Source of the DNA: Advenella sp. S44
GTDB lineage: Bacteria > Pseudomonadota > Gammaproteobacteria > Burkholderiales > Burkholderiaceae_B
Reading direction: 5' to 3'
NCBI RefSeq assembly: GCF_002810445.1
Contig: NZ_NEXS01000003.1
Coordinates: 1,543,173 to 1,607,172 of the forward strand
DNA: 64,000 bases
Shown in pieces: positions 1 through 8,655 of this stretch; the stretch's first letter is position 1; each line of letters opens with the position of its first letter. Below the pieces are notes generated by a model, which saw only the letters and a list, made by a program, of their open reading frames with translations, searched no databases and was not told where the DNA came from. A program made the position numbers and the translations under genes.

Positions 1-1
1 A

Positions 2-1048
2 ATGCAGCAGCAAGGCATGCAGCTGCTTTACCCGATGGATGATCTGTCGGTCTTCGGCTACGTTGATGCGCTCAAGAACTTGCCCCGACTCATTCAAACC
101 CATTTGCGGTTTCGCGCATCGGTACTGAAGCTGCGCCCCAACGTTTTCGTCGGCGTGGATGCACCAGATTTTAATTTACGGCTCGAGCAGCATCTACGCA
201 AGCGCGGCATACCCACGGTTCATTTTGTCGGCCCCTCCATCTGGGCATGGCGCTACGAACGTATCCACAAAATACGCGCAGCGGTGTCGCACATGCTGGT
301 GCTGTTCCCGTTTGAGGAAGATATTTATCGTAAGGAAGGCGTGCCGGTGACCTATGTGGGACACCCCCTGGCATCCCAGATCCCGCAGTCGCCAGATAAA
401 CGACAGGCACGCATGCGGCTGGGCCTGGATCCCGACGGACGGGTGCTGGCGATATTACCCGGCAGCCGGACATCGGAAATCGCTCAGCTCGCGCCGCGTT
501 TTCTGCAGGCGGCAAGCCTGCTGCAGAAAGAGGATCCAACCTTGCGTTTCGTGGTGCCGCTGGTCAATGAAGCGCGCCAGGCACAGTTCAATGCTATCTT
601 GGCCAGCTATCCCGTGGATGGCCTGCAATGTTTTATCAAACGCGTGTCCGACCAGCCTATTGCCTGGGACATTATGGAAGCCTGCGACGCGGCACTGGTT
701 GCCAGCGGCACGGCGACGCTGGAAACCGCTTTGTTCCAGCGGCCCATGGTGATTTCCTATGTACTGACGCCGCTGATGCGCCGGTTGATGGAATGGAAGG
801 CTGGCCAGGACGGCCCATCGCTTCCCTGGGTAGGCCTGCCCAACGTGCTGTTGCGCGAGTTCGCCGTTCCCGAATTGCTGCAGGAAGCGGCCACGCCGGC
901 GAACCTTGCCAAAGCGTGTATCCGGGCGCTGACCGACACCAGTTACATTGAGCAAACCGAAGCGAAATTTCGCCAATTGCATCGCGAACTGAATCGCGAT
1001 ACGGCGAGCCTGGCAGCGGAGGCGATTCTTGCAACAGCGAATGCATGA
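2..1048 (+). CDS. lpxB: Lipid-A-disaccharide synthase, 5' end cut by window edge
   Basis: This is a family GT19 glycosyltransferase. By family knowledge it joins UDP-diacylglucosamine to lipid X to make the lipid A disaccharide at the inner membrane. The visible 348 residues show the family landmarks WAWR (81-84), LPGSR (152-156, followed by SEI) and SGTATLET (235-242). Family members are usually about 380-390 residues, and the frame is open to the first base, so roughly the first 40 residues lie upstream and the ATG at base 2 is not the real start. Its stop overlaps the start of rnhB, which indicates translational coupling. In related bacteria this gene ends the lpxD-fabZ-lpxA-lpxB run; that part is outside the window. 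Confidence 0.96.
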   Translation: MQQQGMQLLYPMDDLSVFGYVDALKNLPRLIQTHLRFRASVLKLRPNVFVGVDAPDFNLRLEQHLRKRGIPTVHFVGPSIWAWRYERIHKIRAAVSHMLVLFPFEEDIYRKEGVPVTYVGHPLASQIPQSPDKRQARMRLGLDPDGRVLAILPGSRTSEIAQLAPRFLQAASLLQKEDPTLRFVVPLVNEARQAQFNAILASYPVDGLQCFIKRVSDQPIAWDIMEACDAALVASGTATLETALFQRPMVISYVLTPLMRRLMEWKAGQDGPSLPWVGLPNVLLREFAVPELLQEAATPANLAKACIRALTDTSYIEQTEAKFRQLHRELNRDTASLAAEAILATANA

Positions 1049-1685
1049 TCTTCCCCTTTTCGGCAAACTGCCTTTGCCCCGCATGACCGCCGGGATAGAC
1101 GAGGCGGGCAGGGGTCCCCTGGCAGGCGACGTTTTCGCCGCTGCGGTCATTCTTGATCCGCGCCGTCGCATCAACGGGCTGGCAGACTCAAAGACCCTGA
1201 CCGCAGCAAAGCGCGAAAGTCTGGCCTTGCGTATTCGTGAAAAAGCGCTGGCCTGGTCTATTGCCAGCGCCAGCGTCGCAGAGATCGACCAGCTCAATAT
1301 TCTGGGCGCTACCATGCTTGCCATGCAGCGCGCATTCAATGGTCTGGCGGTATCCTGCCAGGAGCACCGTGCTGAACTCGTGTTGATTGATGGTAATCGG
1401 GTGCCGCAGGGGTTGGGCATTCCGTGCCACGCGGTAATAAAGGGCGATGCCTTGCATGCCTGCATTTCCGCCGCGTCCATATTGGCAAAAACGGCCAGGG
1501 ATGCGCAATTGATGCAACTACATGCACAGTATCCGGAATATGCCTTTGACCAGCATAAGGGCTATGGCACTGCGCTACATCTGGCACGGCTCAAAACTCA
1601 TGGGCCGTGCCCGGTGCACCGCAGTACGTTTGCGCCTGTCAGGACCCTGATTTCGTTACAGACAAACGAGGGCATTCTGGCGTAA
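1041..1685 (+). CDS. rnhB: Ribonuclease HII
   Basis: Cleaves the RNA strand of RNA/DNA hybrids and single ribonucleotides embedded in DNA. The sequence shows the RNase HII signature [13 protein letters not shown] near the N terminus, with the expected acidic tetrad at D20, E21, D117 (LIDGN) and D154 (TARD), and the HKGYGT stretch near the C terminus. I place the start at the ATG at 1041, which overlaps lpxB by 8 bases. A TTG four codons upstream (1029) is in frame but has no better ribosome-binding site. The length of 214 residues is normal. Coupling to lpxB is the usual proteobacterial arrangement. Confidence 0.95.
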   Translation: MHDLPLFGKLPLPRMTAGIDEAGRGPLAGDVFAAAVILDPRRRINGLADSKTLTAAKRESLALRIREKALAWSIASASVAEIDQLNILGATMLAMQRAFNGLAVSCQEHRAELVLIDGNRVPQGLGIPCHAVIKGDALHACISAASILAKTARDAQLMQLHAQYPEYAFDQHKGYGTALHLARLKTHGPCPVHRSTFAPVRTLISLQTNEGILA

Positions 1686-1820
1686 AATCGGGGAGTTCTC
1701 TTCCTGTCCATGAGTGTAACTTGCCGGAATGAGCCTTCAATGTCTGTAAACGGGCTTTAGAATGCACCGAAAATCGCTTTTTTCTTCTAATACGTGTGGT
1801 AAATAGAACATTGTATTAAA

Positions 1821-1848
1821 TTGACACGTAGCTGAAGCCTAATACAAG
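1821..1848 (+). promoter_or_regulatory. Candidate sigma-70 promoter of the desaturase gene
   Basis: A consensus -35 hexamer TTGACA (1821-1826) is followed after 16 bases by TACAAG (1843-1848). TACAAT (1849-1854) is closer to consensus but sits too far away (22 bases). Transcription would then start near 1855-1862. This argues for the ATG at 1900 rather than the in-frame ATG at 1855 as the translation start. Seen by eye only. Confidence 0.4.
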
Positions 1849-1899
1849 TACAATATGTACTGCCTATTTGCGGGGATAACCCGACATGAAAATCAAATA

Positions 1900-2973
1900 A
1901 TGGAAACGAAATTTACCCCTATTGCGCCCGATGCAGAACTGCCGCACCGGAAAATCATACGTAGCTGGCTGATTCCCATCTCCCAGCAAAATACATTTCG
2001 CGCTTTTCTGCTGCTGTTTGTTGATTACACCTTGCTGCTGTGCCTGCTGGCCGGCACGGTCTTCCTGTCTGCCTGGTGGCTCAAGCTGATCTGCGCCCTT
2101 GTGGCCGGTTTTATGATTGGTCGCCTTTTCATCATCGGACATGATGCCTGCCATCAGAGTCTGACGCCTCATCGCAAGCTGAATAAATGGATCGGCCGCA
2201 TCGCCTTTCTTCCGGCGGTGTCTCCATATAGCCTTTGGGATGTCGGGCACAATGTGGTGCACCACGGTTTTACCAATTTGAAGGGCATGGATTTTGTCTG
2301 GTGCCCCAAAACCAAAGAAGAATATGATGCGCTGTCGCCCATGGGCCGCTTTATGGAACGCGTCTATCGCGGACCGCTAGGCGCCGGCATTTATTACATC
2401 GTTGAAATCTGGTGGAACCGCATGATGTTCCCGAGCAAGGGCTACATGGGAACCCAACGCAAGGTATTTTTCTGGGATGGCCTGCTGGTCAGTATTTTTG
2501 GCCTGGCATGGCTGGGTGGTGTTGTTTTCGCTGCTCAGGCAACCGGTCAGTCTGTACTGATGCTAGTGGCTTTTGCCTGGCTTATTCCGTTGCTGTTCTG
2601 GTTTTATATGATCGGCTTTGTGGTCTACATCCAGCACACGCATACGCGCGTGGTCTGGCATGACAATCGTGCGGTATGGGCCAAGGCTCAACCCTTTGTA
2701 TCGACCACCGTTCATATGATGTTCCGGTTTAAGTTTGGTGCCTTGATGCACCACATCATGGAGCATACTGCTCATCACGTCGACATGAGCATACCGTTGT
2801 ACAAGTTGAAAAAAGCGCAGAAGACGCTGGAAGACATGCTGCCCAGCCGGATCGTGATCCAAATGTTCAGCTGGTCCTGGTACTTCCGCACGATCAAGGC
2901 ATGCAAGCTGTACAACTATCAGGAACGATACTGGACAGACTTCAAGGGTAATAAATCGCCCGACGTGGTTTAA
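1900..2973 (+). CDS. Membrane fatty acid desaturase
   Basis: Integral-membrane di-iron desaturase of the fatty-acid desaturase type; it would introduce a double bond into an acyl chain of membrane lipid. Three histidine clusters are visible: HDACH (81-85), HNVVHH (117-122) and HHIMEHTAHH in the C-terminal third. Between them lie hydrophobic segments at about 33-70 and 190-235. The 358-residue length fits the family. An ATG at 1855 would add 15 residues lacking desaturase character, and the candidate promoter favours 1900. No good Shine-Dalgarno is visible at either start. It stands alone between rnhB and the methyltransferase gene and ends at a strong terminator. Regiospecificity cannot be read from the sequence. 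Confidence 0.85.
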   Translation: METKFTPIAPDAELPHRKIIRSWLIPISQQNTFRAFLLLFVDYTLLLCLLAGTVFLSAWWLKLICALVAGFMIGRLFIIGHDACHQSLTPHRKLNKWIGRIAFLPAVSPYSLWDVGHNVVHHGFTNLKGMDFVWCPKTKEEYDALSPMGRFMERVYRGPLGAGIYYIVEIWWNRMMFPSKGYMGTQRKVFFWDGLLVSIFGLAWLGGVVFAAQATGQSVLMLVAFAWLIPLLFWFYMIGFVVYIQHTHTRVVWHDNRAVWAKAQPFVSTTVHMMFRFKFGALMHHIMEHTAHHVDMSIPLYKLKKAQKTLEDMLPSRIVIQMFSWSWYFRTIKACKLYNYQERYWTDFKGNKSPDVV

Positions 2974-3021
2974 GAAAAAAGGCAGTCCCGCCTGTCGGGT
3001 TTGCCACGGAAATACGTTACT

Positions 3022-3047
3022 ATCCCTGCTTAAAGCAGGGATTTTTT
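3022..3047 (+). terminator. Rho-independent terminator that overlaps the next gene's ribosome-binding site
   Basis: A perfect 9-bp stem ATCCCTGCT / AGCAGGGAT (3022-3030 with 3034-3042), loop TAA, is followed by a T tract reaching 3047. The ATG of the methyltransferase gene begins at 3048. The only Shine-Dalgarno-like bases (CAGGG) are inside the 3' arm. It should end desaturase transcripts and, in read-through RNA, could hide the ribosome-binding site. Confidence 0.75.
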
Positions 3048-3815
3048 ATGAAACCAATTCAGTCCAAAGATAACCTAGTGGTCCGTCAGGGCCTGAAAGT
3101 GGCAGCAGGGCGGGACAAGACCCGCATCCTGCTTGAAGGCGTGCATTTGTGTGAGGAATGGCTGGCTCGATATGGGCAGCCCGAGTCGGTTCTGGTGCAG
3201 GCTGGCGCGACCAATCAGCCGGAAATTGTTCGACTGCTGGCAATGACCGATGCGCCATTGCAATATCAGCTTGCCGACCCACTGTTCAATGCCATTGCCA
3301 CAGTGCAAACGCCGCAAGGGATCATGTTTGTGGCAACACGCCCGGTGCCTGCGACCATTGCCCATCTGGCCTGCACAGCCTTGTGGCTGGATCGCCTGCA
3401 GGATCCGGGCAATCTGGGTACGATTTTGCGTACGGCTGCGGCGGCCGGCTTACGGCATGTGCTGCTGTCAGCCGGCTGCGTCGGGGCCTGGTCTCCCAAG
3501 GTATTGCGTAGCGCACAGGGCGCTCACTTTGCCTTGGATATCCATGAACATCAGCATTTTGCAGATGTAAAAAAGAAATTGGATATACCGGTGTTCGCCT
3601 CTTCACTTGCCCCTGGCGCACGCAGCCTGTACACGGGCCAATTGCCCGCGGCGTGTCTTTGGGTGATCGGCAATGAAGGGCAGGGTGTTCATGCCGATAT
3701 ACTTGCACAGGCTGATCAGTGCGTTTTCATTCCACAAAGCAACAGCGTGGAATCGCTGAACGCCGCCGTGGCGACAGCCATCATGCTCTTCGAGCAGCGG
3801 CGCCAGCATAGTTGA
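3048..3815 (+). CDS. TrmH/SpoU-family RNA 2'-O-methyltransferase
   Basis: A SPOUT-fold methyltransferase that would transfer a methyl group from S-adenosylmethionine to a ribose 2'-OH in rRNA or tRNA. All three SpoU motifs are present: motif 1 around residues 117-134 (LQDPGNLGTILRTA), motif 2 VIGNEGQGV (206-214) and motif 3 IPQSNSVESLNAAVA (228-242), the last forming the trefoil knot. The N-terminal about 100 residues resemble the substrate-binding domain of the family. The 255-residue length is normal. The start is fixed by the typical N terminus (MKPIQSKDN), although a terminator hairpin ends directly before it. The exact RNA target is not deducible. Confidence 0.88.
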   Translation: MKPIQSKDNLVVRQGLKVAAGRDKTRILLEGVHLCEEWLARYGQPESVLVQAGATNQPEIVRLLAMTDAPLQYQLADPLFNAIATVQTPQGIMFVATRPVPATIAHLACTALWLDRLQDPGNLGTILRTAAAAGLRHVLLSAGCVGAWSPKVLRSAQGAHFALDIHEHQHFADVKKKLDIPVFASSLAPGARSLYTGQLPAACLWVIGNEGQGVHADILAQADQCVFIPQSNSVESLNAAVATAIMLFEQRRQHS

Positions 3816-3878
3816 GTGCTGGCCGATCAGGGCGTTGGCGTCGATCCGTCAGTCTTGATCCCGTCAATCCGTCTGCTC

Positions 3879-3958
3879 GTACCCATCAGCCCATCAGTTC
3901 ATCAGCCTGTCAGTTCATTAGCACATCAGTTCATTAGCGCACCAGTTCTGCAGCCCAT
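3879..3958. repeat. 16-bp degenerate tandem repeat, about five units
   Basis: Units begin at 3879, 3895, 3911, 3927 and 3943, exactly 16 bases apart. The clearest two are CAGTTCATTAGCACAT and CAGTTCATTAGCGCAC; the outer copies (such as CAGTTCATCAGCCTGT and CAGTTCTGCAGCCCAT) diverge. The repeat lies in the 387-base gap 3816-4202 between convergent genes (methyltransferase and ppsR). The rest of that gap shows no gene I can support. Confidence 0.7.
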
Positions 3959-4202
3959 CGGTCACACAGCTCGATCGCTTCATTCTGTGCTTTGGGACTT
4001 TGCCAAGCACCACGGGTTCACGCCATGCGTTGAACATGAAAACCCGGCTGCCGCGTTTGCATGCGCAAGCTGAGCAGAAAATGCTGGGTCATTACATATC
4101 TTCAATGTATTTTCATGGACAAGCGCCGTTGCAGCGATCAGAGCATCATGATCGCTCCTTCTATTTGGAACATGCAATGCAGCGCAGGGCCCTGCTCGCG
4201 CG

Positions 4203-5048
4203 TCAATAATGAGATGATGAATTCGATTTGAGTTCCAGGATCTGGATGACGGTCGTGGAAATTTCTTCAATGGATTTGGTTGTCGTCGAAAGCCATTGGA
4301 TGCTTTCGCGTCTCATCAGGCGTTCGGCTTCAGCCACTTCGTGCAGGCATTGTTTGATAGACGCATATTGGCTGTCGGGTCGTCGTTCGTTTCTGACTTC
4401 GGAGAGCCGGTCAGGCTGAATCGACAGGCCAAACAGCTTTTTCCGATACGGCAGCAGGGTGCTTGGCAGCGAGCCGCGGTCGAAATCCTCGGGGATCAAG
4501 GGGAAATTGGCCGCCTTGATGGCGTATTGCATGGCCAGATACAGGCTTGTTGGCGTCTTGCCGCAACGGGAGACGCCGACCAGAATCACATCGGCCTCCT
4601 TTAAGCCATGCACGAATTGGCCGTCATCATGGGCCAGTGTGAAATTGATTGCTTCAATGCGGTTACGGTATTGCTCGGAGCTTGCACTCAGGTGTGACAG
4701 GCCAATCGTTGGACGCGATTTGGTCTCCAGCGCCGTTTCAAGCTGATTGACGCAGGCGCCAAAAATATCCAGAAAAACGCAATTGGCCTGTTGCACGACA
4801 TCGAGAATTTCCGGTTTGACCAGGGTGCTGAACAAAATCGGCAGGTTATTTTCGGCCAGCGCGGTGGCGTTGATTTTTTCGGCAACCTTGGCCGCTTTTT
4901 CTTCGGAAGTGATAAAAGGCTCACGTAACAACGTGAAATCAAAATCGGCGCTGAACTGGGACAAAACAGAGTGACTGAACGTCTCTGCCGTAATGCCTGT
5001 GCCATCTGATACGATGAAGACCGTCCGCTTCTTATGTGATTCTGACAT
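4203..5048 (-). CDS. ppsR: PEP synthase regulatory protein (bifunctional kinase/pyrophosphorylase)
   Basis: A DUF299-family enzyme. By family knowledge it switches PEP synthase off by ADP-dependent phosphorylation of a threonine and on again by phosphate-dependent dephosphorylation. The sequence shows the conserved SDGTGITAE (14-22) and the P-loop GVSRCGKTPTS (158-168). The start is taken at the ATG at 5048 (MSESHKK), giving 281 residues; the upstream in-frame extension of 15 residues is not family-like. It is divergent from its target ppsA, the classical arrangement. Confidence 0.94.
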   Translation of the reverse strand: MSESHKKRTVFIVSDGTGITAETFSHSVLSQFSADFDFTLLREPFITSEEKAAKVAEKINATALAENNLPILFSTLVKPEILDVVQQANCVFLDIFGACVNQLETALETKSRPTIGLSHLSASSEQYRNRIEAINFTLAHDDGQFVHGLKEADVILVGVSRCGKTPTSLYLAMQYAIKAANFPLIPEDFDRGSLPSTLLPYRKKLFGLSIQPDRLSEVRNERRPDSQYASIKQCLHEVAEAERLMRRESIQWLSTTTKSIEEISTTVIQILELKSNSSSHY

Positions 5049-5121
5049 GTTCGATTTTGATCCTGTGGGTGTAGAAAAAGACGGTACAATCATGATACTT
5101 TGTACCTGGCCGATGTTTCAG

Positions 5122-5163
5122 GCTTATTTGATCAGGAAAGCACGCTTTTCTTATCAAATAAGC
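5122..5163 (+). promoter_or_regulatory. Long stem-loop in the ppsA leader
   Basis: A perfect 11-bp inverted repeat GCTTATTTGAT / ATCAAATAAGC (5122-5132 with 5153-5163) encloses a second small stem AAAGC/GCTTT. It lies in the 142-base divergent ppsR-ppsA region, ending 27 bases before the ppsA ATG. It could be an operator or an mRNA leader hairpin; sequence alone does not decide. Confidence 0.5.
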
Positions 5164-5190
5164 TTTCATTTTAATCTAAGGGTGACTTAA

Positions 5191-7557
5191 ATGTCGTATG
5201 TTGTTCCATTCGAGAAACTCCGCATGTCGGATGTTGACTCAGTCGGCGGGAAAAATGCCTCGCTCGGAGAAATGATCAGCCAGTTGGCCAACGCCGGGGT
5301 ACGTGTGCCTGGCGGTTTTGCTACCACTGCCGATGCCTTTCGTGATTTTCTGAAAACGTCCGGGCTTGACAAGCGTATCGCCGAGCGCCTGACCTCTCTC
5401 AATCCCGAAGATGTTCGCGAGCTGGCTCTGGCCGGCGCCGAAATTCGCGGCTGGATCACCGAAGCGCCGTTTTCGGAAGAATTTGAAAAACAGATTCGTC
5501 AATCGTACGCCGAGCTGGATGCCGATGGCAAGGGCTCGTTCGCCGTCCGCTCTTCAGCCACGGCAGAAGATTTGCCTGACGCCTCATTTGCCGGCCAGCA
5601 GGAAACGTTCCTGAACGTAGCAGGCATTGACGATGTGCTGGATAAAATCCGTCACGTTTTCGCTTCACTGTATAACGATCGCGCTATTTCCTACCGTGTC
5701 CACAAAGGATATGCGCATGCTGATGTGGCGCTGTCGGCCGGTATCCAGCGCATGGTGCGCTCTGACAAGGGCAGCGCCGGCGTCATGTTCACGCTCGATA
5801 CGGAATCGGGGTTCAACGACGTTGTGTTTATCACGTCCTCGTATGGTCTGGGTGAAACCGTCGTACAGGGCGCGGTCAATCCTGACGAATTCTATGTTTT
5901 TAAAACCACGCTGGCTTCGGGCAAATACCCGATCGTAGGCCGTCGCATCGGTTCTAAGCTACTCAAAATGGAATTCAACGCCGAGCGCAAGCCCGGAGAG
6001 AACGCAGTCAACACCGTTGAAGTGCCCGTTTCGGAACGCAACCGTTATTCACTGACCGATGACGAAGTCATCGAGCTTGCGCGTTACGCTGTCATCATCG
6101 AAAAACACTATCAGCGTCCCATGGACATCGAATGGGGTCGCGACGGCATCGACGGAAAACTATACATCCTGCAAGCTCGCCCTGAGACCGTCAAGTCCCA
6201 GCAGACCGGCAACGACGTGCAGCAGCGCTACAAGCTCAAAGCGACCGGCAAGGTGCTTATTACCGGCCGCGCTATTGGTCAGAAAATCGGTTCAGGTAAA
6301 GTTCGAGTGGTCTCCGATATCAACGATATGGATCAGGTCGAGTCCGGCGATGTGCTGGTTACCGACATGACAGACCCGAACTGGGAGCCGGTCATGAAAC
6401 GTGCTGCGGCCATTGTGACCAACCGGGGCGGGCGTACCTGCCATGCGGCAATTATTGCGCGTGAACTGGGCATCCCTGCGGTGGTCGGGTGCGCAACGGC
6501 GACAGAGGACCTCAAGGAAGGTGCCGAAGTGACGGTCTCGTGTGCAGAAGGCGACGAAGGCCGTATTTACGACGGTTTTCTGGAAACGGAAGTTGAAGAA
6601 GTGCGCCGTGGTGAAATGCCAGAGATCCCGGTTAAGATCATGATGAACGTGGGTAATCCGCAACTGGCTTTTGACTTTTCCCAGATTCCCAACGGCGGTG
6701 TGGGATTGGCGCGGCTTGAATTCATTATTAACAACAACATCAATGTGCATCCCAAAGCGGTGCTGGACTATCCGAACATTGATGCCGAGCTGAAAAAAGC
6801 GGTGGAATCGGCGGCCCGTGGCTACGCCAGCCCGCGTGCATTCTTTGTAGAAAAGCTGGCCGAAGGCATTGCCACTATTGCGGCGGCATTCTATCCCAAG
6901 CCGGTCATTGTGCGCCTGTCCGACTTCAAATCCAATGAGTACCGCAAGCTGGTTGGCGGCTCCCGCTACGAGCCCGAGGAAGAGAATCCCATGCTTGGGT
7001 TCCGTGGCGCATCGCGCTACATTTCCGAGGACTTTGCCGAATGCTTCCGCATGGAATGCGAAGCGCTGCGCTTTGTTCGCGACGATATGGGCTTGACCAA
7101 CGTTGAAATCATGGTGCCGTTCGTGCGCACATTGACTCAGGCCGAAAAGGTCGTCAATCTGCTGGCAGATAATGGACTGAAGCGCGGAGAAAACGGTCTG
7201 CGTGTCATCATGATGTGCGAAGTGCCATCCAATGCGATCCTGGCCGACCAGTTCCTGGAGTATTTCGATGGTTTCTCCATTGGTTCCAACGACATGACGC
7301 AACTGACTCTGGGTCTGGATCGCGATTCAGGCATGGAACTGCTGGCGGCCGATTTTGACGAACGTGACGAGGCTGTGCGCTTCATGCTGCAACGGGCCAT
7401 CCAGGCGTGCCTCAAAGCCAACAAGTATGTCGGCATTTGCGGCCAGGGGCCCAGCGATCATCCTGATCTGGCCGTCTGGCTCAAGGAGCAGGGTATTCTG
7501 ACCATGTCGCTCAATCCGGATACGGTGGTAGATACCTGGCAAAAACTGGCCAAGTAA
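5191..7557 (+). CDS. ppsA: Phosphoenolpyruvate synthase
   Basis: Converts pyruvate, ATP and water to phosphoenolpyruvate, AMP and phosphate, for gluconeogenesis from C3 compounds. Domain order is the N-terminal ATP-grasp nucleotide-binding domain (about 1-340), the swivelling phosphohistidine domain with GGRTCHAA (catalytic His at codon 418), and the C-terminal PEP/pyruvate-binding TIM barrel with [17 protein letters not shown] near 705-720. The 788-residue length matches the family. The ATG at 5191 follows AGGGTGAC. Control by the adjacent divergent ppsR product is expected. The frame is intact and a terminator follows. Confidence 0.97.
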   Translation: MSYVVPFEKLRMSDVDSVGGKNASLGEMISQLANAGVRVPGGFATTADAFRDFLKTSGLDKRIAERLTSLNPEDVRELALAGAEIRGWITEAPFSEEFEKQIRQSYAELDADGKGSFAVRSSATAEDLPDASFAGQQETFLNVAGIDDVLDKIRHVFASLYNDRAISYRVHKGYAHADVALSAGIQRMVRSDKGSAGVMFTLDTESGFNDVVFITSSYGLGETVVQGAVNPDEFYVFKTTLASGKYPIVGRRIGSKLLKMEFNAERKPGENAVNTVEVPVSERNRYSLTDDEVIELARYAVIIEKHYQRPMDIEWGRDGIDGKLYILQARPETVKSQQTGNDVQQRYKLKATGKVLITGRAIGQKIGSGKVRVVSDINDMDQVESGDVLVTDMTDPNWEPVMKRAAAIVTNRGGRTCHAAIIARELGIPAVVGCATATEDLKEGAEVTVSCAEGDEGRIYDGFLETEVEEVRRGEMPEIPVKIMMNVGNPQLAFDFSQIPNGGVGLARLEFIINNNINVHPKAVLDYPNIDAELKKAVESAARGYASPRAFFVEKLAEGIATIAAAFYPKPVIVRLSDFKSNEYRKLVGGSRYEPEEENPMLGFRGASRYISEDFAECFRMECEALRFVRDDMGLTNVEIMVPFVRTLTQAEKVVNLLADNGLKRGENGLRVIMMCEVPSNAILADQFLEYFDGFSIGSNDMTQLTLGLDRDSGMELLAADFDERDEAVRFMLQRAIQACLKANKYVGICGQGPSDHPDLAVWLKEQGILTMSLNPDTVVDTWQKLAK

Positions 7558-7605
7558 CTTCCAGTCGACACAAGGGCCGCCTTTTGCGCAGGCGCCCCGG
7601 CATTT

Positions 7606-7651
7606 CGGGCACCTTTTTCTGATCTTTGATCAGGGGCAGGGTGCCCGTTTT
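7606..7651 (+). terminator. Terminator after ppsA
   Basis: The outer stem CGGGCACC/GGTGCCCG (7606-7613 with 7640-7647) and the inner stem CTGATC/GATCAG (7619-7624 with 7628-7633, loop TTT) are followed by TTTT. It lies 48 bases past the ppsA stop. Confidence 0.7.
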
Positions 7652-7712
7652 GCTGCCCGGGCCAGATCCCGCCCTGTATCGGTCTTTTTTGTCGAATGCG
7701 TGGGCGACTTAC

Positions 7713-7734
7713 TGTACACTTAATGTACACTTAA
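7713..7734. repeat. Perfect 11-bp tandem duplication upstream of the FKBP gene
   Basis: TGTACACTTAA occurs twice with no spacer (7713-7723, 7724-7734). Each copy contains the palindrome TGTACA. The pair ends 28 bases before the GTG start of the FKBP gene, so it falls in its promoter region and could be a tandem binding site. Confidence 0.55.
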
Positions 7735-7762
7735 GTTTTACACCGTACTCAGGAAAATACAC

Positions 7763-8095
7763 GTGAGCGAACTAATTATTGAAGATGTGACCGAAGGCAG
7801 TGGCGAACAGGCAAAAAGCGGCCAGCAGGTATCGGTGCATTACACAGGCTGGCTCAAGGACAACGGCCAGAAATTCGATTCCAGCAAAGACCGCGGCGAG
7901 CCGTTTTCGTTTCCGCTAGGCGCCGGCCATGTCATTAAAGGCTGGGACCAGGGCGTACAGGGCATGAAAGTGGGCGGCACCAGAAAGCTGACCATCCCTG
8001 CCGAACTTGGCTACGGCGCACGTGGGGCAGGTGGCGTTATTCCGCCGAATGCAACACTGGTGTTTGAAGTTGAATTGCTCGGTATTAACGGATAG
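7763..8095 (+). CDS. FKBP-type peptidyl-prolyl isomerase
   Basis: A small single-domain FK506-binding-type isomerase of 110 residues that would catalyse proline cis/trans isomerisation. Family residues are visible: VHYTGWL near 25-31, the aromatic pocket residues in KFDSS and [14 protein letters not shown] (55-68), and IPAELGYG and [14 protein letters not shown] near the end. There is no signal peptide, so it is probably cytoplasmic. The start is a GTG at 7763, supported by AGGAAAA 7 bases upstream; no ATG fits. A terminator separates it from ppsA. Confidence 0.93.
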   Translation: MSELIIEDVTEGSGEQAKSGQQVSVHYTGWLKDNGQKFDSSKDRGEPFSFPLGAGHVIKGWDQGVQGMKVGGTRKLTIPAELGYGARGAGGVIPPNATLVFEVELLGING

Positions 8096-8178
8096 TTGTC
8101 CGAGGCCAGCGGCCAATGTTGTTGCCGCTGTTGCCGTCTGTACGCCATGGTGGCGTGCTTCTCTTGCAGGAAAGCGAT

Positions 8179-8640
8179 ATGTGGATCTGGTTTGGTGTTG
8201 CGGCCGTCGCGCTTATTCTTGAACTGCTCACGGGCACCTTCTTTCTGTTGCTGGTGGCGGTCGCCGCTGCCGGCGCGGGTGTGGTGTCCTGGCTGGGCGG
8301 TGAACTCGCCTGGCAACTGCTGGCTTTCAGTGTCCTTGGCATTGCCGGCTTCGTTATTCTAAAATCCAGTAAGTTGGTGCGGCGCGGCTCGAAAAGTTCC
8401 GCCAGCCGAAATACCGATGTCAATTTAGACATCGGGCAGATTGTCTACGTCGCAGACTGGACGCCAATGAATACCGCAGTCATTCAGTATCGCGGTGCCA
8501 AGTGGCAAGTTCGGCTGGACCCCGCGCTTGGCGGCCCGCCGGCGCCTGGCAGCTATCGCATTACCGACATCGACGGCATTGTGTTCATCGTTGCGCCTGT
8601 GTCAGGCCCTGACACCCCTCCCACCCCCAGCAGCGCGTAG
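8179..8640 (+). CDS. NfeD-family membrane protein
   Basis: Short-form NfeD protein, 153 residues. Two to three hydrophobic segments span about residues 3-60, followed by a soluble C-terminal OB-fold-like domain (about 85-145). By family knowledge NfeD proteins pair with SPFH/stomatin partners in membrane microdomains and quality control. The next gene, 15 bases downstream, is exactly such a partner. I choose the ATG at 8179 because AGGAAAGC precedes it at proper spacing; an in-frame ATG at 8116 lacks such a site and adds an unrelated N terminus. Confidence 0.85.
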   Translation: MWIWFGVAAVALILELLTGTFFLLLVAVAAAGAGVVSWLGGELAWQLLAFSVLGIAGFVILKSSKLVRRGSKSSASRNTDVNLDIGQIVYVADWTPMNTAVIQYRGAKWQVRLDPALGGPPAPGSYRITDIDGIVFIVAPVSGPDTPPTPSSA

Positions 8641-8655
8641 CTCAGGAGTCATATT

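Noticed and set aside
2..1048. ATG at base 2 as the true lpxB start
   Set aside because: The frame is open at the window edge and the protein would lack the N-terminal part of the family fold.
455..1480. 341-codon minus-strand frame across lpxB and rnhB
   Set aside because: Antisense to two certain genes; composition typical of a shadow frame.
3879..3958. CRISPR array
   Set aside because: The 16-bp units are contiguous with no spacers, and no cas gene is present in the window.
6292..7302. 336-codon open frame on the minus strand inside ppsA
   Set aside because: It is fully antisense to a well-recognised gene, rich in His/Gln/Arg as expected of a shadow frame, and resembles no family.
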